From the NCBI GenBank assembly GCA_907164885.2, contig OU015499.1, positions 160,019,489-160,083,488 on the forward strand: DNA of 64,000 bases. The letters run 5' to 3'. The notes below the pieces were generated by a model. The model worked only from the letters and a program-made list of their open reading frames with translations, did not search any database and was not told the DNA's origin. A program made the translations under genes and the position numbers. Numbering within the stretch: the first letter of the stretch is position 1; every line of letters starts with the position of its first letter. Shown here in pieces: positions 22,619 through 31,983 of this stretch. This DNA is from Dolomedes plantarius. Taxonomy: Eukaryota > Arthropoda > Arachnida > Araneae > Dolomedidae.

Positions 22619-23366
22619 CACTGCTGGCCACCCAAATTGCAACACCAAGAAAGACAAGAGATATCACAACAAAATTTATTTTGTAGATAACATGTTGACC
22701 AAGTATCAAATGATTAAATTTATAGACTTCTGTGAAGTGTGGTTCCTGCCAAAATCAGTAGCCAGAGTAGCCGCCATTGTTGGAGATTACCGCTGCCACA
22801 CGCCACGGCATTGATTCAAAGAGACTTTGGATGAGTTCTTGGGGTACAGCAGACCAAGCAACTTCCACGCGTTGCCGAAGTTGATCTGCTGTGGCAGCTG
22901 GGGATGGAATCTGGGTCAATCGTAGAGCAACCATGGACCACATGTTTTCTATCGGTGAAAGATCCGGACAGCGAGGCGGCCAGGGTAGCAATTCAATCTG
23001 GCGATTGACGAAGAACCGTTGGACATTGCGTGCCACGTGTGGTCGCGCATTATCCTGTTGAAATATGGCTGTGGGCAAGCCCTGAAGGTAAGGAAGGACA
23101 ACTGGCTCCAACACCTCGGAGATGTAGCGCTGGCTGTTTAAAGTACCGGCAATGCGTATTAGAGGTGTGCGAGAGTGATATCCAATATCGCCCCATACCA
23201 TAATACCCGTTGCAGGACCAGTGTGGCGGTGCATAACGCAGCTGTTCAGCATCCTCTCTTCACGGTGTCTCCTGACTCGAATGCGACCATCGTGGTGTTG
23301 CAGACAGAAGCGTGACTCGTCAGTAAAGACAATTTCACTCCATTCTGCCGTCCACATCCTTCTGTC
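22619..23366 (-). mobile_element. Truncated Tc1 transposon (DD34E), copy A
   Basis: The left terminus CACTGCTGGCCACCCAAATT at 22619 follows TA. The element breaks off after ctgtc at 23366, where copy B continues with the rest of the transposase. The opposite terminus is missing. Confidence 0.9.
22755..23357 (-). pseudogene. Tc1 transposase, N-terminally truncated, copy A
   Basis: A 200-residue open frame covers the catalytic core and C-terminus: FTDESRF (first Asp), GIMVWGDIGYHSRTPL, FQQDNARPHVAR (second Asp) and SPDLSPIENMWSM (Glu). There are 34 residues between the second Asp and the Glu in the paired copy, which is the DD34E signature. It ends NNGGYSGY. The paired helix-turn-helix DNA-binding N-terminus is deleted, so it cannot be a working transposase although its core is intact. 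Confidence 0.92.
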
Positions 23367-23514
23367 CTAATTATGCTTCTATACTAGATATTGTCTGAAA
23401 TTTTTATGTATGAAATATATAATTTTAATTTGGAACTCATCTCTTCACAAATGTTCATACGTTACACCAAGTCTCGTCTCTTGAATAATGGACTCTACTG
23501 GATCTTGCAAGATT

Positions 23515-24045
23515 TGAGGGTCTTTTCAAAAGTAATGCACAAGACTGTGCCATTTCTTCCAGTATGATACAATAAAAGAAATTTCGCCATTTGCTGATGA
23601 GGACAAGAGAAATATTTATGTGTCAGTGAAAGTTTTCTCACGTGTTTTGTGTTGAAGTGACATTTTATTAAAAAAGGATTTGCAGATGTCTCGGGTAATG
23701 TGAGTGTAGAAGATCAAAGATCACATATTAATTTCACTGTGCTCGGTGGGTTCGTCGCTGCTGGACATCTGAGCAAAAACAGAAATGCCTGGACATTGCA
23801 TTGTTGTTGAAACATTTGCAGTCAACCTTTTTCCAACTTAGAAGAGCTTACCTCAGCCTTTACCAGAGTCATTAGAGGTACTCAACAAAAGTAGCATGCA
23901 GCGAGGAATGAATAATTTCCTAGATGTTAGGACTCTGTTTTGAGAAGCAGGGGGAGTATATAGAAGGACTGTCCAGAGAAATTGTCAGAAATCAAGTAGG
24001 TATACAAAAACTAATTTAGTGTGCATTACTTCTGAAATTACCCGC
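23515..24045. mobile_element. mariner-like MITE, copy A
   Basis: The ends match in inverted orientation: left gggtcttttcaaaagtaatg at 23518, and right, read in reverse from 24044, gggtaatttcagaagtaatg, both continuing cacA. This is about 24 bp with few mismatches. The interior (530 bp) has only broken frames. Terminal repeats of this form are typical of mariner derivatives. Copy B carries it at 60182-60711. Confidence 0.62.
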
Positions 24046-24596
24046 ATGTTTAGTCATGTTGGTTTGGAGCGCTATGGTCGGTGTTTGCTACACGGGGGCT
24101 AATTCGACCGGGACCTACAGCTTAACGCCGATTCCAAACGTCTATGATTATCCCGATTGCAATTTTTACATTTATTTTATTTTCACACTTTTAAGCAATA
24201 TGATACATCACCAAGCGTTTGAAACATCTCTCTGCTTTACGTAATGAATTCTTTTTTTTCATCTACGCTCATCGAACACTGGTCGGGCGTAAGGTTCACT
24301 TTCTGAATTCCTTCTACGACTAAACTCTAGAACTAAACCATTTGGTATTGCTTTAAGTAGAAGGGGACGGAATAAACAGCCATATGAGTCTGCGGTAACC
24401 GTAAGACTTTCTAAAGTTCTGATTTGAATTTCTGAATTATCATACAATTTTCTTAAAGGTTTTATATCATCCGATTTTTTAACGGGTTCTATATCTAATA
24501 GATTATTCATATGGGCGGATATCAAAATTTTCTTTTTCCCAAATCAGACCGTAAGAATATTTTACCTCTTTAATATAATTTTCAACTATAAAGGAC
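24046..24596. other. Non-coding sequence, copy A
   Basis: This is about 97% identical by eye to 60712-61264. The minus-strand frame at 24259-24525 (MISAHMNNLLDIEPVKKSDD) is altered in copy B and has no recognised domain. No gene is supported. Confidence 0.5.
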
Positions 24597-26738
24597 CAGT
24601 ACCGGATTGAGGGGGCTCAACTGCCCCGGGGGGGGCGGCAAAATGGGATTGAAAATTTTATCCTTTTTTATAATTTCATAGTGTCATAAAAATATAAATA
24701 AAACAAAATTTAGATATCCTCAGATCACTCTCGTTTTATACCGGTGGGGTTTTATTAAACTATTAATTACAGAAAGTAAACTCAAATCCTTGATTTACGT
24801 AAGAGTAAAATAAGCGTATTTCAATAACAGAAGAGTGCTAATTGCGTTGATGTGATTTGCGAAGAATGTTTCATTGCCGAAAAACAAGCATGTAGCTATG
24901 GGAGGGGAGGGTGGCCCGTGACTCAGAGATGAGGAGAGGCGGGAAAAGATAGTGCCAGTTGCAGACTTGTCGTTGTCACCTGTCGGTGCGTCCGCTTGTA
25001 AATTGAGCAAACAAATCCGATGTGTTACTAAGGATGAAAATGGCTAATTTGATATCAGAGAAAGCTTCATTGATTTTATAGCAGTTATTTAAAAATCTGG
25101 GGAGTACTTGGCAGATACAATGTTTCATAAGTTGGATGAAGATGGGTTAGAAGTAGGAAATTGTTGAACCCAAACGTATGATGGGTCGAACATCTGTGGT
25201 GCTTATATAGGTGTTCAAGCTAGGTTCTTGGATATCAACCCATTAGCAACTTTTGTCCCGTGCACAGCCCACTCCTTGAATCTGGTGGGACTACATACAG
25301 CATCAACATCTCCTGAAACAGCGAACGTATATGAAATAATCCAGAGATTATACACCTATTTTGATTCATCAACACAACGGTGGGAAGTCATGAAAGAAAC
25401 ACACAAAAACGAATTTAAAAGGAACCAGTGATACTCGATGGTCTGCTAAGTCTGAAGCAGTACATGCTCTTGTAAAAGACTTTCAAGGAGTAATCAGCGC
25501 TCTCACTGAGTTGAACGAAGAAGAGCACTGAACACCAGAGACAAAATCTGATGCCTCCAGTCTCATTCGTACTTTGAAGGATTTCCGACTTATTTCGTAT
25601 TTGGTTGCTTGGGCAAATATCTTAAGAAATTAACAGAGTTAAAAGGGAAATACTGAAACATAACATAATGTTGTCAAAAACTATACAAATGTTGGAAGGT
25701 CTCACCAAAACCATGGAATGGCTGAGAAATGAAATAAATGAATCGATAAAGACTGCTAAAGAAATAGCGAAAAAAATTGAAATGGGGCCAACTATGGAAA
25801 CTTGCAGAATCCCAAAAAGGAAAATAATGCCTGGAGAGATGGCACAAGATGAAGGACGATGTATCTCTGTAGAAGAAAGTTTTTAACATAGTATGAAGGA
25901 AGAAATCGATGTGATACTGATAAAGTTGAAAGATAGAATGCAGAGTATAAGTGCACTCAACAATATTTCTTTTTCTAAATTGTAAAAATTTGAAAAGCTT
26001 GAATGATATGCAGTTGAAAACTTGTGCTGCAATCTTAGCTAGAAAATATCTTGAAGATATGAGAGAAGATGAGTTCCCTACTGAAAACCTAGTTTTTCGT
26101 GACCGGTTACATAATTCAACAGTTAAATTTGAAGAAATAAATCATCTTGATCTTCTAAACATTATCCAAGAAAGAGATCTGACTGATGCTTTCCCAAATG
26201 TGTGCATAGCCTTGAGAGTTTACTTTACTCTCCCATCTACATCAGCAAGCTGGAAGAGGAGTTTTTGCAAACTAAAGATAATAAAAAAATATCTCAGATA
26301 AAAAAAATGACTCGAGACAGATTGACATACCTTGCAATACTGTCTATAGAAAGCCAATCCAATAAATGATGAAAAAGCGAGCAACTCTTTTTCTGAATAA
26401 AAATCAAGGAAAATAATTTTGTAAAAATATCTGCACACAGCACATTTTCTAAAGCATAATGAAAAGTAGCTGCGAAGACCATCATCGCTTGTGCAAGAGG
26501 GTAGTAGTGGGTTTTATTTTTAGTCGGTATCAAAAAAAGTGCATATACTTCTATGTTATAGTATTGTTAAGTTAAAAATATGTTTATTTTTATTTCAATA
26601 AATTAAGTTTGGCACACCATCAAAAAGACTATTGCTTTTATCCTGTTATTTATTATTGTTTTAATTGATGAAAAACTGCTACAGGCGCGGTATGGAGCTG
26701 ACTTGCCCCCGCTGAGATATTTCCTAGATCCGGCACTG
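24597..26738 (+). mobile_element. hAT transposon (ZMYM1-like transposase), copy A
   Basis: The left terminus CAGTACCGGATTGAGGGGGC at 24597 and the right terminus, read in reverse as CAGTGCCGGATCTAGG and ending at 26738, are hAT-type inverted repeats. The interior codes on the plus strand. No clear 8-bp target duplication is left. Confidence 0.85.
25030..26370 (+). pseudogene. ZMYM1/DUF4371-type hAT transposase pseudogene, copy A
   Basis: The readable pieces are in family order: ESFIDFIAV, then LDINPLATFVPCTAHSLNLVG (the conserved PCTAHSLNLVG motif), QRLYTYFDSSTQRWEVMKE, DFQGVISALTELNEEEH, KSDASSLIRTLKDFRL, and the dimerisation tail LRVYFTLPSTSASWKRSFCK with KIIKKYLR and RDRLTYLAILSIES. Frames change at least four times. 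About 150 bp encoding the start of the catalytic region, kept in copy B, is deleted here between two AATTG repeats (join at about 25003-25010). This is a non-functional relic. Confidence 0.85.
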
Positions 26739-26751
26739 CATTAGCCCCACT

Positions 26752-26890
26752 AGCGCACCCAGGATTTACTCTTGAAGCGGCCGAGTTGAACGGATAAAAA
26801 TATTTACAATGCAAATTCAATAATCATAATGCAATTTCTATTTCATTAGGGGGGGGTCGGGGCCCCTTGGCCCACCGCCTGGGTGCGCCA
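26752..26890. repeat. Short MITE-like unit, copy A
   Basis: About 140 bp is bounded by inverted repeats AGCGCACCCAGG (26752) and CCTGGGTGCGCCA (26878-26890). It lies directly after the hAT right end and has no coding. The copy B version near 63744-63882 is more diverged at the left end. Confidence 0.5.
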
Positions 26891-26917
26891 TTGATTAGCC
26901 CTAACAGAGGAGCGAGT

Positions 26918-26936
26918 CTAGGGGCGAAGCCCCTAG
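26918..26936 (+). repeat. Perfect hairpin ending CTAG, possible Helitron 3' end
   Basis: ctagggg-cgaag-cccctag is a perfect 7-bp stem with a 5-base loop, ending CTAG and followed by T. A 3' hairpin with a CTRR end before T is the Helitron pattern, though here the stem includes the CTAG itself. The copy at about 63913-63931 has a mismatch in the stem. No matching TC 5' end was identified. Confidence 0.35.
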
Positions 26937-26984
26937 TTAAAAGAAAGAAACATATAACGGATAGGAATATATCCCTTTTGCCTT

Positions 26985-27185
26985 GTTTTTATTAACTCGC
27001 TTCCTTGTTTGTTTGGGTGTGTGTTTGTGCAGTACAAATCTTGCAATCAATTTTTAACCAACTTTCCGACAAGCTAGACATTTGAAACTTTTAGAATAGC
27101 TCAGAACACGATGACAATACATTTTTTTAATGCTTTTATCCATCTTTAAGCAGTATTAAATTAATTTTCAGTTATTTTTGTTTTG
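26985..27185. repeat. Dispersed repeat also found inside the copy B hAT
   Basis: The stretch starting tttttattaactcgcttcct and ending attaattttcagtt matches about 62186-62382 (nearly 90% by eye). That second copy interrupts the ZMYM1-like hAT of copy B. The element type is unknown. Confidence 0.6.
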
Positions 27186-28065
27186 TAGACTGGTGCAGCT
27201 ATCTGTCGGCCGGGACGGGAACTAAAAGTTAAACTCAAGTTAACTTCCTATTCACTTCATTTTTCTTTCAAGTTGGTGGGATAATTCATCAAAAAATTTT
27301 TAAAGAAGTATTTATTAATACATAGAATTGTCAAGTTTAAATAATTCAACAGAAAATTAAAAAACATTGTTTACAAAAAGTTCTTTTTATCTTGTAATGA
27401 TTGAAAACCCTTATCAACACTCTAGCGATACCTTAAATATTTTCTGAAACGCCACGAGGTGAAACACGCAATCCGATTAATATCGAGAAACTTGAACTCA
27501 TCTTCCTTCGACACAGCCAAAGTGCATTCGATTGAATTTGAATCACTCCCTTCATTTGGAACACCACCCTGGGACGCACCCAGTCATTCCAGTATTGCAC
27601 GACTAAAACGAATGTACTGTAGCGGTGGCGCTCGGCCACAACCACAGTACATTCACTCACAAACCTTTCGGCTAATCGAAACTAATCGAAACTGTCAGTT
27701 AAAACTGGTAGCTGACGGTAATCCAGCTTTTCGGCGTCACGTCCGATGTCGTCCAGACGTATTTTGGACGCAGAATTCAAAAATATATACAAATTAATTG
27801 AATAGACTCTCGTTAATAAAGTTTTATAGTAAGAAATATTTATTTGAAAATTTTTCAAAATGCCCGCCAGATAGCAGACATCTTCAGGTTTGAAAAACAA
27901 AACCGTCAGATTATCATCCTCATTATCTGCAAGCCATTTTGATAAGGCTGAAAAAAATTGTGGACATGGAGCGAAACCACGATGATAAAAGACATCTTAT
28001 CTGTTGCACATTAATGCAATAAAGACATAGTTAAGACGGGATCCAAGTTTTGAATGTTCTCCAAA
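27186..28065. other. Sequence without a counterpart in the window
   Basis: This lies between the readable end of copy A and the start of copy B. It holds only short frames. One (27459-27797, plus) reads SFGTPPWDAPSH, faintly like the linker of a non-LTR retrotransposon, but that is too weak to call. If the array has more units, this stretch would recur beyond 64000. Confidence 0.4.
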
Positions 28066-28258
28066 TACAGTGGAACCTCGATCGATCGTTCCCCGGATCT
28101 TCGTTTTCCCGTATGTGTCGTTTTACTTCAAACAGTCCCTACGATACTATTTCTGTGTTATGTTCGCGCGTTTAGAGTTTTTCCGCATGTGTCGTTCAGT
28201 ATAATCAGTGGCGGCTCCAGGCCAGAGATTTGGGGGGGAGGAACGTCAGCTCTTAGGG

Positions 28259-28260
<2 letters not shown>

Positions 28261-28337
<77 letters not shown>
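28261..28337. repeat. (TA)n microsatellite
   Basis: About 38 uninterrupted TA units next to the Tc1 terminus. The copy A counterpart (91-106) has only about eight. Confidence 0.97.
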
Positions 28338-28343
<6 letters not shown>

Positions 28344-28353
28344 TATACATATA

Positions 28354-29230
28354 CACTGTCACAAAAATATATGCACCCAGAAGGAAAGGAGCTACTATCA
28401 AGAAAATTTACATGTGTGTAGCGTATGAGGAGATAAGCAAATGATTACAAATTCAGAAGAACAGACCGTTTTATTAAGAAGATATGACATGATAAAGGTT
28501 ACAAATCAGTAAGTAGTAAATCCACATTGGGCAGCTATACAAGCTAAACACGGCGTGGCATCGATTTAGTGAGGTCATCTATGACCTGCGGGAGATCATG
28601 CCATAATCTTTGCAACTGGACAGCTAATTTACCAGTATTCCGGAACGGCTGCAGTTGCCTTCCAAGCACGTCCCAGAAGCGCTGTATGGGTGAGAGGTCT
28701 GGTGACCTCGCAGGCCACGGGAGTACGCTGGCCGCCTTCACACGCAAATGCGCCGGTCATCAGCATTGAGATTGAATCGGGATTCATCGCTGAAGATCAC
28801 ACGCCTCCAGTCTGTCACACTCCAGCTTGCTCGAGGTCGGCAAAAATCCAATCGACACTGCCTATGATGTGGGATCGATAGTAGGCGTCTTAATGGACGT
28901 CGGCTCCTTATACCTGTGTCGGCCAGTCCTTTCCGAATGGCTTCCCTTCATACCACCGGATGTCTGGAAGGTGGTAAATGGCGTCGAACTGATTCTAGAG
29001 ACGTCGTTGGTGCGCACGTGGCCGCTCTTACGATTGCGTGATCCTCGCGCACATTTGTGTTCTTGAGACGCCCAGACCCTCCACGATGGTACACTATCCC
29101 TTCCGTGTTGCCGCTCCATTTTTGCTAACACCGAGCAACTACCAGATCGCTCCGACCAAGCGATACCGTCCATCCAAGTCGACAGATTTATTGGAATAAC
29201 CCTATGGCACGAGCAAGCATGCTTTTAAAC
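28354..29230 (-). mobile_element. Truncated Tc1-like transposon, copy B
   Basis: The left terminus cactgtcacaaaaatatatg lies at 28354 after TA. The right terminus seen in copy A is missing. Minus-strand coding is best around 28544-28747: VLPWPARSPDLSPIQRFWDV, then LAVQLQRLWHDLPQ and SMPRRV. The glutamate of SPIE is replaced by Q, so the DDE triad is broken. Confidence 0.85.
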
Positions 29231-29321
29231 TCAATTGGCCTTTAAGGGCTAACTTTAGGGGCAATTGGCCCTACTCACCCCCCCCCCCCTCCTTAGAGCC
29301 GCGCTTGAGTGCAATAGGTCC

Positions 29322-29514
29322 CTTGCAAATCGATGGATCAAGGTTCCACTGTAACTGTTTTCCCGCATGTTTCGTTTATTTATTCCAGGCCCGAAAAAAT
29401 TCCATATAAGACGGGCAAAAACAGACAGCATGTTTCGTTTATTTATTCCAGGCCCGAAAAAATTCCATATAAGACGAGCAAAAACAGACCGCATGTTTCG
29501 TTTCTCTATCCATC
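29322..29514. repeat. Tandem repeat of a pogo-like internal segment
   Basis: The segment gcatgtttcgtttatttatt followed by ccaggcccgaaaaaattcca occurs twice in a row (29364 and 29428) and begins a third time at 29492. A further single copy is at 30332. Copy A has one copy at about 1675-1735. Confidence 0.8.
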
Positions 29515-30097
29515 GTGGTATGGGGCGGTATTGGATATCACTCTCGCACACCTCTAGTACGCATTGCCGGTACTTTAAACAGCCAGCGCTACATCTCCGA
29601 GGTGTTGGAGCCAGTTGTCCTTCCTTACCTTCAGGGCTTGCCCACAGCCATATTTCAACAGGATAATGCGCGACCACACGTGGCACGCATTGTCCAACGG
29701 TTCTTCGTCAATCGCCAGATTGAATTGCTTCCCTGGCCGCCTCGCTCTCCGGATCTTTCGCCGATAGAAAACATGTGGTCCATGGTTGCTCTACGATTGA
29801 CCCAGATTGCATCCCCAGCTGCCACAGCAGATCAACTTTGGCAACGTGTGGAAGCTGCTTGGTCTGCTGTACCCCAAGAACGCATCCAAAGTCTCTTTTA
29901 ATCAATGCCGAGGCGTGTGGCAGCGGTGATCTCCAATAATGGCGGCTACTCTGGCTACTGATTTTGGCAGGAACCACACTTCACAGAAGTCTATAAATTT
30001 AATCATTTAATACTTGGTCAACATGTTATCTACAAAATAAATTTTGTTGTGATATCTCTTGTCTTTCTTGGTGTTGCAATTTGGGTGGCCAGCAGTG
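29515..30097 (+). mobile_element. 5'-truncated Tc1 (DD34E) fragment, copy B only
   Basis: A plus-strand Tc1 3' half with an open frame at 29515-29901 contains GIGYHSRTPLVRIAGTL, FQQDNARPHVAR (Asp) and SPDLSPIENMWSM (Glu), then a stop near SLF. The right terminus ends ggtggccagcagtg at 30097 before TA. It is absent from copy A and sits between duplicated pieces of the hAT/pogo composite. Confidence 0.88.
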
Positions 30098-31404
30098 TAT
30101 ATAAGAAATAAACATCGTCTCATTTTAAATTTAAACTCATTTAGTATTAGGTATACGATTATATAATTTTAGGCTATGAAGAGAAAAAAAGTACGAAAAA
30201 AATACGTCAGACTTTTTTTTTTGGGGGGGGGGGCAATTGGCCCTACTCACCCCACCCCCCTTGGAGCCGCGCTTGAGTGCAATAGGTCCCTTGCAAATCG
30301 ATGGATCAAGGTCCCACTGTTACTGTTTTCCCGCATGTTTCGTTTATTTATTCCAGGTCCGAAAAATTCTATATAAGACGAGCAAAAAACAGACCGCATA
30401 GATCGTTTCTCTAACCATCGTTTTACCGCACTATTCGTTTAAAATATATGTGAAGTTCACTGTTCCCTTTACCCTTTAGGTAATGTATATACATACGAAT
30501 AAACTCACCATTAACTTGACCCGACGAGGTTTTCTTCACAAAACTATTTATTACAACACAATTCGACTACCCAAATACCGCACTCGATTGCTAGCAGGCA
30601 ACGGGGAATTATTCATCGCGCGTGTTAATCCCGGTAGTTATATTTTCGGAAACCCTACCAGAATTCAGCGACGCCACTGCTTGTACGTACGCCACACTAA
30701 CCTCTGTGTCTTCACTTTATCACCAGGTCGCTGGAACGATAGCTGATTTCTAAACGCCTTCGGTAAACTTGATAATGTCCGTTTGCAAAACGATCTTCAC
30801 TCCAGTCGTTTTTCGTTCGCCTCCGTCCGACCTCGCCTCGTAGTGTTTTCTCTCTCACTCTCAAGCGTGTACGCTACCCACGGGAACTCCCGTCTGGTAG
30901 AAAAGCGCCACTCATTTGCACAAGGCGCTTCTTCTTCTTAAACGGCGATTTATTTAAACCAGGGGGGTTAATTTTGGTTCAATACCTCACATATTGCAGT
31001 TTTATGACTATTTTGCTGGATCGTTTTAACGCAGGATTACGCTCCTCAATAACGGTCCTCCGGAAAGAAAAAATCCCTGTAGTTATAGATTAATCCCTGT
31101 AGTTAGTAGCCCAGAGTCCGTCGCGAGTTATAATCTGGGCAGCGCGCCAAACCCACTAGCAAGTAAGCAGTTAAACAGAAAAGTATCAAAATGCGTCCAA
31201 AAAAGAGGTAAGCAAACGATAAGTAATCCTACCTTAATAACCTGCGGTAGTTTCGTTAGAGGAGACTACCAGAATTTATTTTGTCTCAAAATAACAAATT
31301 CTGGAATCAGTTCGAATGAAACTATTACTGGACAATTTTGGATACATAAATTTTGATATGTTTGTTGCATTGGACGATGAGGTCGCGAGTAAAACAGTTT
31401 GTTG
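30098..31404. other. Non-coding repeat-like sequence, copy B
   Basis: The first 180 bp repeats the right end of the hAT-like element and its flank. The rest aligns with 1662-2706. A small local repeat atccctgtagtta is present twice at 31073-31100 and is absent from copy A. No gene is seen. Confidence 0.5.
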
Positions 31405-31983
31405 CATTAGACCAGCGTGGTTCAGCCCGCTTTCCGTATGCAGCCCAGCAATTTAATTTTGTTGGCCCTTGCCCTTCTTACTGGAAAAAATGTTTAATTT
31501 AACATTTAGAAAATAATCGTTTACCCTTCTTACTGCTTTAAGTTTTTAAGACTTAAATGTAATGGCGTTACTTAAAATTTAAGTAACGGACATATAACGG
31601 CCATATTGAAGCTTCACTCTTCGACCGTTATAATTCGTGGCGTGCCTACTTCGATTTTCACTTTCATTCAGTACTGTTACGAAGGAGCCAGGTGGGAAAG
31701 GAAAGTTCCCGAAAAGTCCGCCAGCAATCAGAATTGTCTTTCCACGAGTACGTCCGGCACGAGAATCGGCCCCGCCTCCATGCGACGGGTGTTGGCCAGT
31801 CATTGGCTGCGATAGGTTCGCGATCGTTCCTGTGCTTCGGAGGATTCTCTGGAAGGTGTCGGTTTCCGTAGAAAACGGAGCGCAGGGCTGTTCAAAGTGG
31901 TTGTTTTCGACGAGAGAGGTTGTTCGAGAGATATAGTATGACGAGAGACTGTTGTCATCGTTGTTGCGAAAGCGGTACCTAAA

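Larger units (their letters stand above)
1..26992. repeat. Copy A of a large direct tandem duplication
   Basis: Base 1 of the window aligns with about 28173, and about 26992 aligns with about 63990, with the same order and orientation of landmarks between. Matching pairs include the hAT element (2715/31413), Merlin (8295/41087), the zinc-finger acceptor (19467/54470), the mariner remnant (21565/56632) and the ZMYM1-like hAT (24597/61265). Identity by eye is about 94% in the AT-rich middle and about 99% around 21400-22800. Copy A is cut by the window start, so its true left edge is unknown. Bases 26993-28172 may belong to the same repeating unit. Confidence 0.95.
28206..29306. mobile_element. 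Non-autonomous hAT-like element, copy B
   Basis: The left terminus CAGTGGCGGCTCCAGG is at 28206. The right end GAGCCGCGCTTG finishes at 29306, and the flanks agtataat and agtgcaat match at 6 of 8. A second copy of the right end lies at 30262-30274, part of a local rearrangement. Inside are a (TA)n run of about 76 bp at 28261-28336 and the Tc1 relic. Confidence 0.5.
28068..29351. mobile_element. pogo/Tigger-like element with nested hAT and Tc1, copy B
   Basis: The left terminus cagtggaacctcgatcgatc at 28068 is preceded by TA. The right terminus, read in reverse from 29351, is cagtggaaccttgatccatc, followed by TA. This is a pogo/Tigger-type inverted repeat with a TA target. The interior is almost wholly the hAT-like insertion at 28206-29306. 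Confidence 0.65.

Noticed and set aside
27459..27797. Possible non-LTR retrotransposon fragment (SFGTPPWDAPSH)
   Set aside because: Only a dozen residues are suggestive. No reverse transcriptase, RNase H or endonuclease motif is nearby.
28208..28444. Open frames rich in Ile-Tyr repeats
   Set aside because: They arise from the (TA)n microsatellite, as do 19360-19596 and 28158-28340.
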